From the NCBI GenBank assembly GCA_034409055.1, contig DAOUMU010000208.1, positions 1-14,124 on the forward strand: a stretch of 14,124 nucleotides of DNA, given 5' to 3'. The translations under genes and the position numbers were made by a program. This DNA comes from DAOUMU01 sp034409055. GTDB taxonomy: Bacteria > Chloroflexota > Anaerolineae > 4572-78 > J111. The notes below the pieces were generated by a model that worked only from the letters and a program-made list of their open reading frames with translations, had not been told where the DNA came from and did not search any database. Below, piece after piece: positions 1 through 7,297 of this stretch (position 1 is the stretch's first letter; every line of letters begins with the position of its first letter).

Positions 1-3
1 TGA

Positions 4-72
4 GGGCTTAAGCTCCTGAAATCAAGGGGTGTCCCACAAATTCAGGGGGTCAAGCCCCTGAAATCAGGGGGT
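4..72. repeat. Two-copy short direct repeat with hairpin potential
   Basis: Two related copies lie at about 4-30 and 47-72; both contain CCTGAAATCA followed by a G-run. The second copy and the sequence before it also form a hairpin: TTCAGGGG (41-48) pairs with CCCCTGAA (55-62) around a 6-nt loop. The rest of 73-157 shows no gene or motif I recognise. This looks like a short dispersed intergenic repeat, but only these copies are visible, so the family is not established. Confidence 0.45.
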
Positions 73-157
73 AACTTTACTGTGGTCAAGCACAATGCTA
101 GGCCCCGTGATAGTTAGACAGTCAGGGACCGCCTTGTACAATAACTTACCATAATAT

Positions 158-186
158 TTGAAACTATAGACATAATGTGGTAAAAT
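158..186 (+). promoter_or_regulatory. Sigma-70-type promoter of the xpt remnant
   Basis: A TTGAAA box at 158-163 and a TAAAAT box at 181-186 are separated by exactly 17 bp. Transcription would start near 192-194, leaving about 22 nt before the xpt ATG at 215. That leaves no room for a purine riboswitch in the leader. Since xpt is now truncated and no other promoter is evident before the 843-aa gene at 385, this promoter may now drive that gene. Confidence 0.6.
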
Positions 187-214
187 TAGGTTGTCATAAT
201 GTCGAAAGGATTTG

Positions 215-319
215 ATGGAAGCACTAAAGGAGCGTATCCGGCGGGAAGGATACGACCTGAGGAACGGGATTCTGAAAGTTAACAATTTTTTAAATTATAA
301 TAACGATTTTAGATTTTAG
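215..319 (+). pseudogene. xpt: 5' remnant of xanthine phosphoribosyltransferase
   Basis: ATG at 215 opens a 34-codon frame ending at TAG 317-319. It begins MEALKERIRREGYDLRNGIL and continues KVNNFLNY, which matches the N-terminus of Xpt (MEALK..I..EG..L....LKV..FLNHQID in the Bacillus enzyme). Intact Xpt is about 190 aa and salvages xanthine with PRPP. Here only about 28-30 residues remain, and the active-site and PRPP loops are absent. Similarity stops at about 298-305, just before the inverted repeat beginning at 306. AAAGGA at 205-210 is a plausible ribosome site. The promoter, ribosome site and start are intact, so this is a true gene start cut off by rearrangement, not a chance ORF. It could still be translated as a 34-aa peptide. 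Confidence 0.72.
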
Positions 320-362
320 ATTAGGGTTGTTCATCGTAAATTCGAAATCTAAAATCTAAAAT
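306..362. repeat. Perfect 17-bp AT-rich inverted repeat
   Basis: ATTTTAGATTTTAGATT at 306-322 is exactly the reverse complement of 346-362, with a 23-nt loop. Each arm contains two copies of the 7-mer ATTTTAG/CTAAAAT. It sits exactly where xpt homology ends and 22 nt before the ATG of the next gene, so it marks the junction. It has no 3' U-run in either orientation typical of a terminator, although its AT-rich stem could fold in RNA. It may be a small mobile or recombinogenic repeat. Confidence 0.7.
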
Positions 363-384
363 AATAGTAAGGGAGGGTGACCCT

Positions 385-2916
385 ATGGCCGCCGAAATAA
401 CAACAGTCGTTGGCCAACTGAATATTGTCGGAGGAGCCTGGCGTGGCGATGCGCCCAACCAGGTAGCCGTGCGCGAACCAAAATCGGCGGACGTGCCGGG
501 AGCAAATAAAGGTGATTTGTTTGTGCTGGCCGAGGTACGGGGATCCGTCGATAATGGTCAGGTTTTAGAGCGACAACTGGCCGAAACAGTGCGTGATACT
601 TACTACCTGGCCCGGGGCTCGGTCACAGCCAGCCTGCGCCGCGCTTTGCAGGCGGCTAGCGATCTGCTTTATGAACGCAATTACCAGGTCAGCGTAGAGG
701 AAAGGGTCGTCGGCGGGGTTGTAGCCCTGGTGATGCGTGACGAGGATGCTTTTGTGGCCCGAATCGGTCCCACTGCCTTTTTTGCCGTGCTGGGAGACCA
801 TATCCAGCGCTATCCGAGCCAATCTGCCTGGTTGGATGAGGCATTGGGCCCGGAGTCGGATGAGGCTGATCAAGCCTTGGGCATCAGGACAGTTGTGGAG
901 CCAAATCTCCATCATCTGCGAGTCAGCCCAGAAGATATGCTGGTTCTGGCCGATAGTCGTCTGGCCAGTCTACTGCCATTAGTGAATGTAGCGAAAGCAG
1001 TTGAAGGATGCAATGTCAAAGTAGCCGTCAAGAATCTGGGGAAAGTAGCCCGGGCCAACGATTGTTCTGCCCTGGTCCTGGCGGTCATTGAGCGAACGCA
1101 ATCAACCTTTGGCCCATTAAAAGTAAGCACACCCCCTCAATTGAACCGCTTTTTGCCGCGTCAAAGTAGTCATATCCCGGCAACCCCACCAGCCAAATCT
1201 ACCTCAGCGCCGGAAGCTGTGGCCACGCCAGAACCGGTACGGGTAGAACAGACCGGGACAGGACCGCCTCCTGACCCAGGGGCTGACAGCCGACCAATGA
1301 GACAAAAATCGTCTCGTAGGCTGAGTCCCTTGGCTAAAAAGTGGGGATTAGACAGTCAGCGTAAGGCAAACGGAGCGCAACGCTCCCGGTCGGCTGGGCA
1401 TGATCATGAGTCTGTATCAGTTCCCTCTGCTCAAGCCGAAGAAACATCCACGCCTCCTGAAAAGGGGTACGATTTAGAGCGACAGTTGGGACAAGAGGCC
1501 AAAGTTCTGGCCTCGATGGCCCCTGAACCAGTTTTTGACCAGGAATTGCACCGGCGTAGATCGACGGCGCCCTCGTTCTCCCTTGGGAAGCTTGTCCGTT
1601 GGCTGGGGATAGGGGTGTTCACGGTAATCGCCTTGCTGGGCAATGGTTTCAAAGCTATCTTTAACCTGGTTTTACCGGGTGCCGGTAGCCATGTCCCTCG
1701 TCAGGCCGGAATGCAGGCTCGCCGGTCTCAACCTACCTCTAATTCGTGGGTGATACTGCGCAATATTGCCATTGCTATTCCCATATTGGTGGCCCTCATT
1801 GTGGGCATTAGTTACCTGCAAAAGGGGCGCATCAGAGAAGCCGAGTATAGAGAACTGGTCGATACTGCTCAGAACAAATTTCAACAGGCCCAGGCCGTCG
1901 ACCGTAATTCGGCGCTGGGATTGATAAACGAGGCCGAGACTCTCCTGGTTCAGGCCGAACAGATTAAGGTTGATCAGCCTGAAATTGCTGACCTCCAGGC
2001 CAAGATGGCCGAAGAAGCCGATAGACTGGGCAATGTACAACGACTTTATTATTTGCCCCTATTACGATCATACACCGATGATGGGACCAATCTCAAAAGT
2101 ATTATCGTTCAGGGGGTCGAAATTTATGTTTTGGATAGCGGTAATCATCGTCTCTTCTACCACCGCCTGGATGATTTGGGCGAAACCTTACTGCCTGATG
2201 ATGAAACGCTTGTGCCGGTTGCCCAGGGCCAGGTCGTAGATGAGGTTACCGTGGGCATTCTATTGGGGATGACGTGGATGCCGGCCGGCGGTAATCGTCA
2301 AACCAGCGATTTGTTGATATTAAGCAGTACCGGCCTGTTGGAGTATAACGCCAACTGGGGCCTGACCACTGCGGCCATTACGGGGCGTGACTTGCTTGTA
2401 TTTCCTACGGCTGTCTCCAGCTTTTTTGGTAACTTTTATATATTAGACGCTCAGGCCAATGCTCTGCTGCGCTACCTGCCCACTGCCGACGGCTATAGCA
2501 CTCCCCCCGAAAATTACTTCTCGGCTGATCAGCCGGTCGATCTGAGCGGAGCCATTGACTTTACCATTGATGGCGCTATTTACGTCCTGTTCAGTGACGG
2601 CCATATCGGTAAATATTTGAGTGGTCTGCCCGTTGATGATTTTAATGTCAGTGGCCTGGATAAACCCTTCAATAACCCCGTCTCTATCTTTACCGCTCCA
2701 GACGAAGAGGTGCAGCATATTTACGTGGCCGATGCCGGCAATCAGCGGGTGGTGCAATTAAATAAAGATGGCAGTTTTGTTCGCCAATTCAAACCCCGGG
2801 CGGGTGAAGCCGTTTCCTTTGCCAATCTACAAGATATTTTTGTCGATGAAATTGGCGGGCGGTTATACATCTTGGATAGTAATAACCTCTATGTGGGGAA
2901 TATTCCAAACGAGTAA
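385..2916 (+). CDS. Membrane-anchored pseudo-PP2C with C-terminal beta-propeller
   Basis: 843 aa. Residues ~1-240 follow the PP2C (PPM) fold in pattern, including a RIGPTAFFAVLGD strand pair and an LVLADSRL strand near 187-193. The metal-binding signatures are lost: the usual DGMGG position reads EVRGS (50-54), the GDSR position reads GPTA, and the SDGL position reads DSRL. Only the late Asp (D226, NDCSAL) resembles the family. Residues ~245-395 are a Pro/Ser/charged linker. Hydrophobic segments at ~401-430 and 456-478 anchor it in the membrane, followed by a helical stretch (480-550). Residues ~555-843 hold NHL/TolB-like blades (IYVLDSGNHRLF, FYILDAQANALLRY, HIYVADAGNQRVVQL, LYILDSNN). The ATG follows AAGGGAGG (369-376) at good spacing. 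The domain order suggests a sensor or scaffold, not an active phosphatase; the role is unknown. Confidence 0.85.
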   Translation: MAAEITTVVGQLNIVGGAWRGDAPNQVAVREPKSADVPGANKGDLFVLAEVRGSVDNGQVLERQLAETVRDTYYLARGSVTASLRRALQAASDLLYERNYQVSVEERVVGGVVALVMRDEDAFVARIGPTAFFAVLGDHIQRYPSQSAWLDEALGPESDEADQALGIRTVVEPNLHHLRVSPEDMLVLADSRLASLLPLVNVAKAVEGCNVKVAVKNLGKVARANDCSALVLAVIERTQSTFGPLKVSTPPQLNRFLPRQSSHIPATPPAKSTSAPEAVATPEPVRVEQTGTGPPPDPGADSRPMRQKSSRRLSPLAKKWGLDSQRKANGAQRSRSAGHDHESVSVPSAQAEETSTPPEKGYDLERQLGQEAKVLASMAPEPVFDQELHRRRSTAPSFSLGKLVRWLGIGVFTVIALLGNGFKAIFNLVLPGAGSHVPRQAGMQARRSQPTSNSWVILRNIAIAIPILVALIVGISYLQKGRIREAEYRELVDTAQNKFQQAQAVDRNSALGLINEAETLLVQAEQIKVDQPEIADLQAKMAEEADRLGNVQRLYYLPLLRSYTDDGTNLKSIIVQGVEIYVLDSGNHRLFYHRLDDLGETLLPDDETLVPVAQGQVVDEVTVGILLGMTWMPAGGNRQTSDLLILSSTGLLEYNANWGLTTAAITGRDLLVFPTAVSSFFGNFYILDAQANALLRYLPTADGYSTPPENYFSADQPVDLSGAIDFTIDGAIYVLFSDGHIGKYLSGLPVDDFNVSGLDKPFNNPVSIFTAPDEEVQHIYVADAGNQRVVQLNKDGSFVRQFKPRAGEAVSFANLQDIFVDEIGGRLYILDSNNLYVGNIPNE

Positions 2917-2954
2917 ATTGCTTGACTGATTAATCTTAACCTGATTTGCGTTAA

Positions 2955-2982
2955 AAGCCCCCTCTCCCCAAGGAGAGTGCTT
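2955..2982. terminator. Possible hairpin after the pseudo-PP2C gene
   Basis: CTCTCC (2962-2967) pairs with GGAGAG (2972-2977) around CCAA, and flanking AAGC/GCTT (2955-2958/2979-2982) can extend the stem across a small asymmetric bulge. It lies 38 bp beyond the stop codon. There is no clear U-tract, so termination is only a guess; it may be a short repeat instead. Confidence 0.3.
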
Positions 2983-2989
2983 GAAAACT

Positions 2990-3063
2990 GTTCGTAGTGA
3001 CGACTTTAGTCGTTAAGCGCCTGCGTTATGGGGCCAAAAACAACTGAAGTCATTACTACGAAC
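2990..3063. repeat. Dispersed palindromic repeat, copy 1
   Basis: The left arm (2990-3014, containing CGACTTTAGTCG) and right arm (3039-3063) are imperfect inverted repeats, matching at 21 of 25 positions, with a 24-nt centre. The left arm is itself a small palindrome (ACGACT-TT-AGTCGT). A second copy with the same core lies at 12604-12671 on the other side of the window. No ORF is inside. It resembles a REP- or MITE-like non-coding repeat placed between convergent genes. Confidence 0.75.
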
Positions 3064-3080
3064 TCGCAAATATTGAATTC

Positions 3081-3572
3081 TCACCTTTCACGTTCCACCT
3101 CCGCAATCGGAGCCAGTTGTGCCCCGGCCAGTTTGATCAAATCTTGGGGATCAAGCTCCAGCCCGGCCATAGGGTCCCCACTACTGATATTGACTTTAGG
3201 GCAGCGGGTAATAGCCTCGTCAAAGATGACCGGTACATCGTCGGGCAGGCACAGCGGCGCAACTGCTCCTTGAATATAGCCGGTGACGAGGCGAATCTCC
3301 TCGGCTGTAGCAAAACTGAGCCGTTTCCAGCCGTCGGGCAGGTGAGTCCGTACCGCCTTGGGGTTGAGACGAGCCTCACCCGTTACACAAGCCATCACAT
3401 AGCGACGATTCTTGTCACGCAGCAGGATGGATTTCACCATCTCTTCTTTAACCACGCCCCGTTGCGCGGCTGCTGCTTCAACCGTAAAGACCGGTTCGCT
3501 GTGTGGTAAGAGACGATAAGAAATATTATGGGCGTCAAGTAAGTCGGTAATTTTGGTTTTCAGCATCCTCAA
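3081..3572 (-). CDS. YbaK/ProX-type aminoacyl-tRNA deacylase
   Basis: 163 aa, close to the usual length of stand-alone YbaK-domain proteins, which hydrolyse misacylated tRNA (for example Cys- or Ala-tRNA-Pro) in the cytoplasm. Family features are HSEPVFTVEAAAAQRG (24-39), K47 in MVKSIL at the position of the catalytic Lys of YbaK, TGYIQGAVAPL (97-107) for the GYxxGGxSP loop, and ISSGDP near 129-134. The loop reads GAVAP, lacking the usual Gly-Gly and Ser, so its exact tRNA specificity is uncertain. TTG at 3572 is preferred: GGGGAG lies 10 nt upstream and TTG overlaps an upstream stop as TTGA. An ATG at 3566 is the alternative. It lies 70 bp behind the histidine kinase on the same strand and could be co-transcribed with it. 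Confidence 0.85.
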   Translation of the reverse strand: MRMLKTKITDLLDAHNISYRLLPHSEPVFTVEAAAAQRGVVKEEMVKSILLRDKNRRYVMACVTGEARLNPKAVRTHLPDGWKRLSFATAEEIRLVTGYIQGAVAPLCLPDDVPVIFDEAITRCPKVNISSGDPMAGLELDPQDLIKLAGAQLAPIAEVERER

Positions 3573-3646
3573 AAGACGATGACTCCCCGAGCGATTTTAC
3601 CACTCAACATGTCAGCGTAAGCCTCGTTGATTTGGTGCAATGTCAC
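3569..3646 (-). pseudogene. 3' remnant of a zinc alcohol dehydrogenase
   Basis: Reading the minus strand from 3646 gives 25 codons ending at TGA 3571-3569. They include HQINEAYADMLSGKIARGVI followed by VF, the classic C-terminal tail of medium-chain Zn-dependent alcohol dehydrogenases (INEAY.DM..GK..RGVIVF). A TAA lies in frame directly before the first GTG, and the rest of the ~370-aa gene is replaced by the kinase, whose stop TGA (3645-3643) overlaps this segment in another frame. The TGA overlaps the deacylase TTG as TTGA, a typical coupled gene junction, so the remnant appears to be an old operon partner truncated at its 5' side. Confidence 0.65.
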
Positions 3647-6600
3647 TTATCCAAAACGTCTCGAACCTTGCGGGCCAACATGTTTGGTGAGAAAGGCTTG
3701 GGTAGGAAGGCCATATGCGGTTCCAGAACGCCACGGTGGACCATAAGGTTGTCGGTGTAGCCCGAAGTGAACAGCACCCTAATGTTAGGGTAGATAGTCC
3801 TGATTTGGTCCGCCAGATCTCTTCCACTTAGCCGGGGCATTACCACATCGGTCAGGAGAAGATGAATCTCTGTCCCGGTATGGATCTGAGCCACCCGAAA
3901 AGCTTCGTCACCGTTGGCCGCCTCTAGCACGTGGTAACCTTGCTTACGTAGGGTACGGACGACAAACGTTCGTACCGATGGCTCATCTTCGACCACCAAC
4001 ACGGTTTCCGTGCCATAGGGCAAGTACTCATATTGGTCCTGATTGAAGGAGGGGCTGGCTATTTCGGCAATACGCGGCAGGTAGACCTTGAAGGTTGTAC
4101 CCTGGTCTACTTCACTGTAAACCCAGATGTGACCACCGCTTTGTTTGACAATACCAAAACAGGTGGCCAGCCCCAGGCCGGTTCCTTTGCCCACTTCCTT
4201 GGTGGTGAAGAACGGCTCAAACAGGTGCGTCTTGATTTCTTCTGTCATCCCCATCCCGGTGTCACTGACGGCCAGCATAACGTACTGGCCGCTCATTACC
4301 CCGGCATGCTCCCGAACGTAATCTTCGTCAAAGGTTACGTTGGCTGTCTCGATAATCAGTTTACCACCGTTGGGCATAGCATCGCGCGCATTGACAGCCA
4401 GATTGAGCAAGACTTGCTCAATCTGGCCCGGATCCGCTTTGACCTGTCCCAGGTCCGGCTCAGGTAGCGTTACCAGTTCAACATCTTCGCCGATGAGGCG
4501 ACGGAGTATCTTGTCTACGTCAAGAATCAGATCATTCAGGTTGAGAACGGACGGAGTGATGACCTGCTTACGGGCAAAGGTTAGTAGTTGGCGGGTCAGG
4601 TTGGTGGCACGCTCGGCGTTCTTCTGAATTTCCTGAATATCGCTGTATACGAGGGCATTGGGCGACAAAGCCCGTAAGGTCAGGCCGGCATAGCCCATAA
4701 TGGCTGTGAGTAAGTTGTTGAAATCGTGGGCCACACCACCGGCCAGCCGGCCAATTGCTTCCATCTTTTGCGCCTGGTGATACTGTTCTTCCAGTTGCAA
4801 CTCACGGGTCACGTCGCGTTTGACGGCCACATAGTTCACAAGAGCGTCGTCCTCGCCGCGTACAGGCGTAATTGTGGCCTCTTCGGTGTAAAAGGTGCCG
4901 TCTTTCCTTTTGTTGACGAATCGTCCGCGCCACACCTTCCCGGCTGTGATCGTGGCCCACAATTCCTGGTAGAAGGCCAGGTCCTGTTTACCGCTTTTGA
5001 GGATACTTGGTTTTTGGCCAATGACTTCGGCCCAACTGTAGCCACTGAGTCGCTCAAAAACGGGATTGACGTAGAGGATGAAGCCCTCCGTGTCGGTAAT
5101 AACCACACTCTCGGCAGCCTGTTCAATGGCTGTGGTCAGGAGTTGGTGGGTCTGAGCCAAGCGTGCCCGAGCCAAGGCCCCGGACACTTGGTCCGCCACG
5201 CTCCAGGCCAGGTTGATTTCCTCAGATGAGAAGTCGCGTCGTTCAACAGACTCCAGATTCAGGCTGCCGACAACTTCTTCCCCAATGATAAGGGGTAGCA
5301 GCAGTAGCGAGGTGATCTTATGTTGGCCTTGCAGGTCATGAATTGGTTCCAGGCGCAAGCTGTTTTGAGTTTGTGGATCATTTACAACCAGGGGCGATTT
5401 GTGGGTCAGCAAGAATTGAAAGGCGGGATTGTTTTCAATAGAGATGATCTTGTTTGACACCTGTGATGGATCGCTGAATAGAGACTTGGCCACGACCCTG
5501 GCCGTTGTTTTCTTTTTATCGAACATAGTGGCCACCACCCGTGGTATCTCAAAAGCCAGCGCCAGCTCACGGCAGGCTATTTCCAGCATCACCTCCGGTT
5601 TCAGTTCGGCCACCGAAGCGGTGATAATCTGGTTGAACAGGATCAGTTCACGATTACGGCGGCGAGTTTCTGCTTCGGCGCGCTTCCGTTCAACAATCTC
5701 CTGCCGGGCCTGTTCGTATAACTGGGCATTCTCGATGGCAATCGTGGCCTGGGCCGCAAACATGCTCAACAGCCACACTTCCTCCTCGTCAAACGTGCCC
5801 ACCTGCTCGTCGAAGACGTTCAGGACCCCAATCACTTGGTCCCTTTGTTTGAGGGGCACCCCCAGCATCCGGCCGATAGAGCCATTGACTTGGTGGGAAG
5901 CTCGTCCTTCCCAGTGACGGTAGTCAGCAACCATCATGGGTTCGCTCGTCTGGGCAATGTGACTGGCCAGCTTCTCTCCCAGATAGCGTACATCACCCGG
6001 ATCGTCCCCTGATTGGTTATAGCCGGCCACCCATACCAAAACCTGGCTATCAAATTGTCTCAGGAAAAGTCCACCCATATGGGTGCCCAGTAACCTGGCC
6101 GCCCGTCGCACAATGGCTCGCAATAGGGTCGAAACATCCAGTTGAACATTGATTTCCAACGAAGTCTCGTATAAGGCCTCCATCTCCCGAACGCGACGGG
6201 CTAACGTTTCTTGGGTCTGCTTGCGCTCGGTGATGTCGCGAAAGACTACCACCAGACCGGTTGTATTCCCAGCCCCGTCTTTGATGGGCGCAACATTACC
6301 AGCAATCAGACTCTCTGTCTTGTCCTTGGCTACCAGTAAGCTTTGATGGGCCAGGTCAACGTCAACCCCCTCCTGAAGCACCTTTGTTACTGATTCGTCG
6401 GGCTGATGGGTCTCCTCGTTAATAAGATTGAATACGTCCGTCAACTCCTGACCCAGGGCCTGGGCTTGCTGCCACCCAGTCAGAGCTTCGGCCATAGGAT
6501 TCATAAAGGTGATGGCGCCTTTGGCGTCGGTGGCAATCATCGCGTCATTGATGCTTTTGAGCGTGGCGGCCAGTTGTTGCTCACTTGTTTTTAATTTGTT

Positions 6601-6993
6601 TTCCAGCTTGTGCTGGTAAAGGGCCATCTCGATGGTGGTATGCAATTCTCTGCTGGGGAATGGTTTGAGGACGTAGCCAAAAGGTTCGGTGATCCTGGCC
6701 CGTTGCAAGGTTTCCTCATTGGCCTCAGGGGTGAGATAGACGACCGGAATATCGAAGCAAAGCTGAATTTGGGCAGCCGTTTCTACACCGTCCATCTCCC
6801 CCTTTAACCTGATATCGATCAGGACCAAGTGGGGCTGCGTCGCTGCCACTTTCTGAATGGCTTCCTGGCCGGAAGAAGCGATCACCGGCACAGGGTAGCC
6901 CAAACTCTTTAGTCTGCTTTCTATTTCCCTGGCCACGATGATGTCATCTTCGGCGATGAGAATCCGGGTCAATTGTTCACTGTTCATTGTCAT
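3643..6993 (-). CDS. Soluble hybrid histidine kinase, REC-PAS-GAF-GAF-PAS-HK-REC
   Basis: 1116 aa, no signal peptide or membrane segment, so a cytoplasmic sensor. Domains in order: receiver (~10-125; D16/D17, phospho-acceptor D60, T88, K110), PAS (~139-257, ending FRDITERK), GAF (~275-425), coiled linker (~426-450), second GAF (~452-612), PAS (~617-732, ending VKRDVTR), HisKA with H756 in GGVAHDFNN, HATPase_c with N868 (NARDAM), DTGMGM (911-916) and GKGTGLGLA (935-943), then a C-terminal receiver (E1002/D1003, D1049, K1099). All catalytic motifs are present. Either phosphate could flow H756 to D1049, or the N-terminal receiver could modulate activity from a partner kinase. Signals for the PAS/GAF domains are not identifiable. 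ATG 6993 or ATG 6987 may start it; GAAGGA is better spaced for 6987. No DNA-binding output or partner regulator is nearby. Confidence 0.93.
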   Translation of the reverse strand: MTMNSEQLTRILIAEDDIIVAREIESRLKSLGYPVPVIASSGQEAIQKVAATQPHLVLIDIRLKGEMDGVETAAQIQLCFDIPVVYLTPEANEETLQRARITEPFGYVLKPFPSRELHTTIEMALYQHKLENKLKTSEQQLAATLKSINDAMIATDAKGAITFMNPMAEALTGWQQAQALGQELTDVFNLINEETHQPDESVTKVLQEGVDVDLAHQSLLVAKDKTESLIAGNVAPIKDGAGNTTGLVVVFRDITERKQTQETLARRVREMEALYETSLEINVQLDVSTLLRAIVRRAARLLGTHMGGLFLRQFDSQVLVWVAGYNQSGDDPGDVRYLGEKLASHIAQTSEPMMVADYRHWEGRASHQVNGSIGRMLGVPLKQRDQVIGVLNVFDEQVGTFDEEEVWLLSMFAAQATIAIENAQLYEQARQEIVERKRAEAETRRRNRELILFNQIITASVAELKPEVMLEIACRELALAFEIPRVVATMFDKKKTTARVVAKSLFSDPSQVSNKIISIENNPAFQFLLTHKSPLVVNDPQTQNSLRLEPIHDLQGQHKITSLLLLPLIIGEEVVGSLNLESVERRDFSSEEINLAWSVADQVSGALARARLAQTHQLLTTAIEQAAESVVITDTEGFILYVNPVFERLSGYSWAEVIGQKPSILKSGKQDLAFYQELWATITAGKVWRGRFVNKRKDGTFYTEEATITPVRGEDDALVNYVAVKRDVTRELQLEEQYHQAQKMEAIGRLAGGVAHDFNNLLTAIMGYAGLTLRALSPNALVYSDIQEIQKNAERATNLTRQLLTFARKQVITPSVLNLNDLILDVDKILRRLIGEDVELVTLPEPDLGQVKADPGQIEQVLLNLAVNARDAMPNGGKLIIETANVTFDEDYVREHAGVMSGQYVMLAVSDTGMGMTEEIKTHLFEPFFTTKEVGKGTGLGLATCFGIVKQSGGHIWVYSEVDQGTTFKVYLPRIAEIASPSFNQDQYEYLPYGTETVLVVEDEPSVRTFVVRTLRKQGYHVLEAANGDEAFRVAQIHTGTEIHLLLTDVVMPRLSGRDLADQIRTIYPNIRVLFTSGYTDNLMVHRGVLEPHMAFLPKPFSPNMLARKVRDVLDK

Positions 6994-7180
6994 TTTCCTT
7001 CAAAGACGATACCATCGCTTTAATCAAACTGGGTCCTGATAGATTATCATACAAGTAGGAAAAAGAAAAACAGATAGATAGTTACAACAAAATATAGATA
7101 ACAACAAGCATACCAGATAAATCTCATCAGCTTTAAGTTGGACACATATCACCTGATTGGCCAGCCCCTTTTAGAGTAGT

Positions 7181-7252
7181 TGGCGCATCCCTATGCGCCA
7201 GCAGCGGCATATGCCAGGCATGCCGCTTTACCTAAAATCTGGGGCGCTCCCC
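7181..7252. repeat. Cluster of three small hairpins
   Basis: TGGCGCAT (7181-7188) pairs perfectly with ATGCGCCA (7193-7200) over a 4-nt loop. AGCGGCAT (7203-7210) pairs with ATGCCGCT (7220-7227), with GGCATATGCC (7206-7215) nested as an alternative palindrome. GGGG (7241-7244) pairs with CCCC (7249-7252). They lie between divergent genes, so they are not terminators for either. They could be a compound REP-like element or protein-binding sites. The remaining 6994-7180 is AT-rich and holds no gene; the kinase promoter must be there, but no convincing box pair was found. Confidence 0.55.
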
Positions 7253-7261
7253 TAATATAGG

Positions 7262-7290
7262 TTGACACACCTGACCGCTCATGTTATACT
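7262..7290 (+). promoter_or_regulatory. Near-consensus promoter for the split-barrel gene
   Basis: A perfect TTGACA (7262-7267) is followed after 17 bp by TATACT (7285-7290). The start site would be near 7297, giving a leader of about 210 nt before the ATG at 7511. This is the strongest promoter sequence in the window. Confidence 0.75.
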
Positions 7291-7297
7291 CTGGCTG

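Noticed and set aside
73..214. Purine riboswitch upstream of the xpt remnant
   Set aside because: The promoter leaves only about 22 nt before the ATG, and the conserved loop sequences of that riboswitch are not present.
64..285. 73-aa minus-strand ORF opposite the xpt remnant
   Set aside because: It is antisense to the recognisable xpt start and has no family features; the plus-strand reading explains the region better.
4726..5229. 167-aa plus-strand ORF inside the kinase gene
   Set aside because: It is antisense to the PAS, GAF and HisKA coding sequence with all expected motifs on the other strand, so it is a shadow frame.
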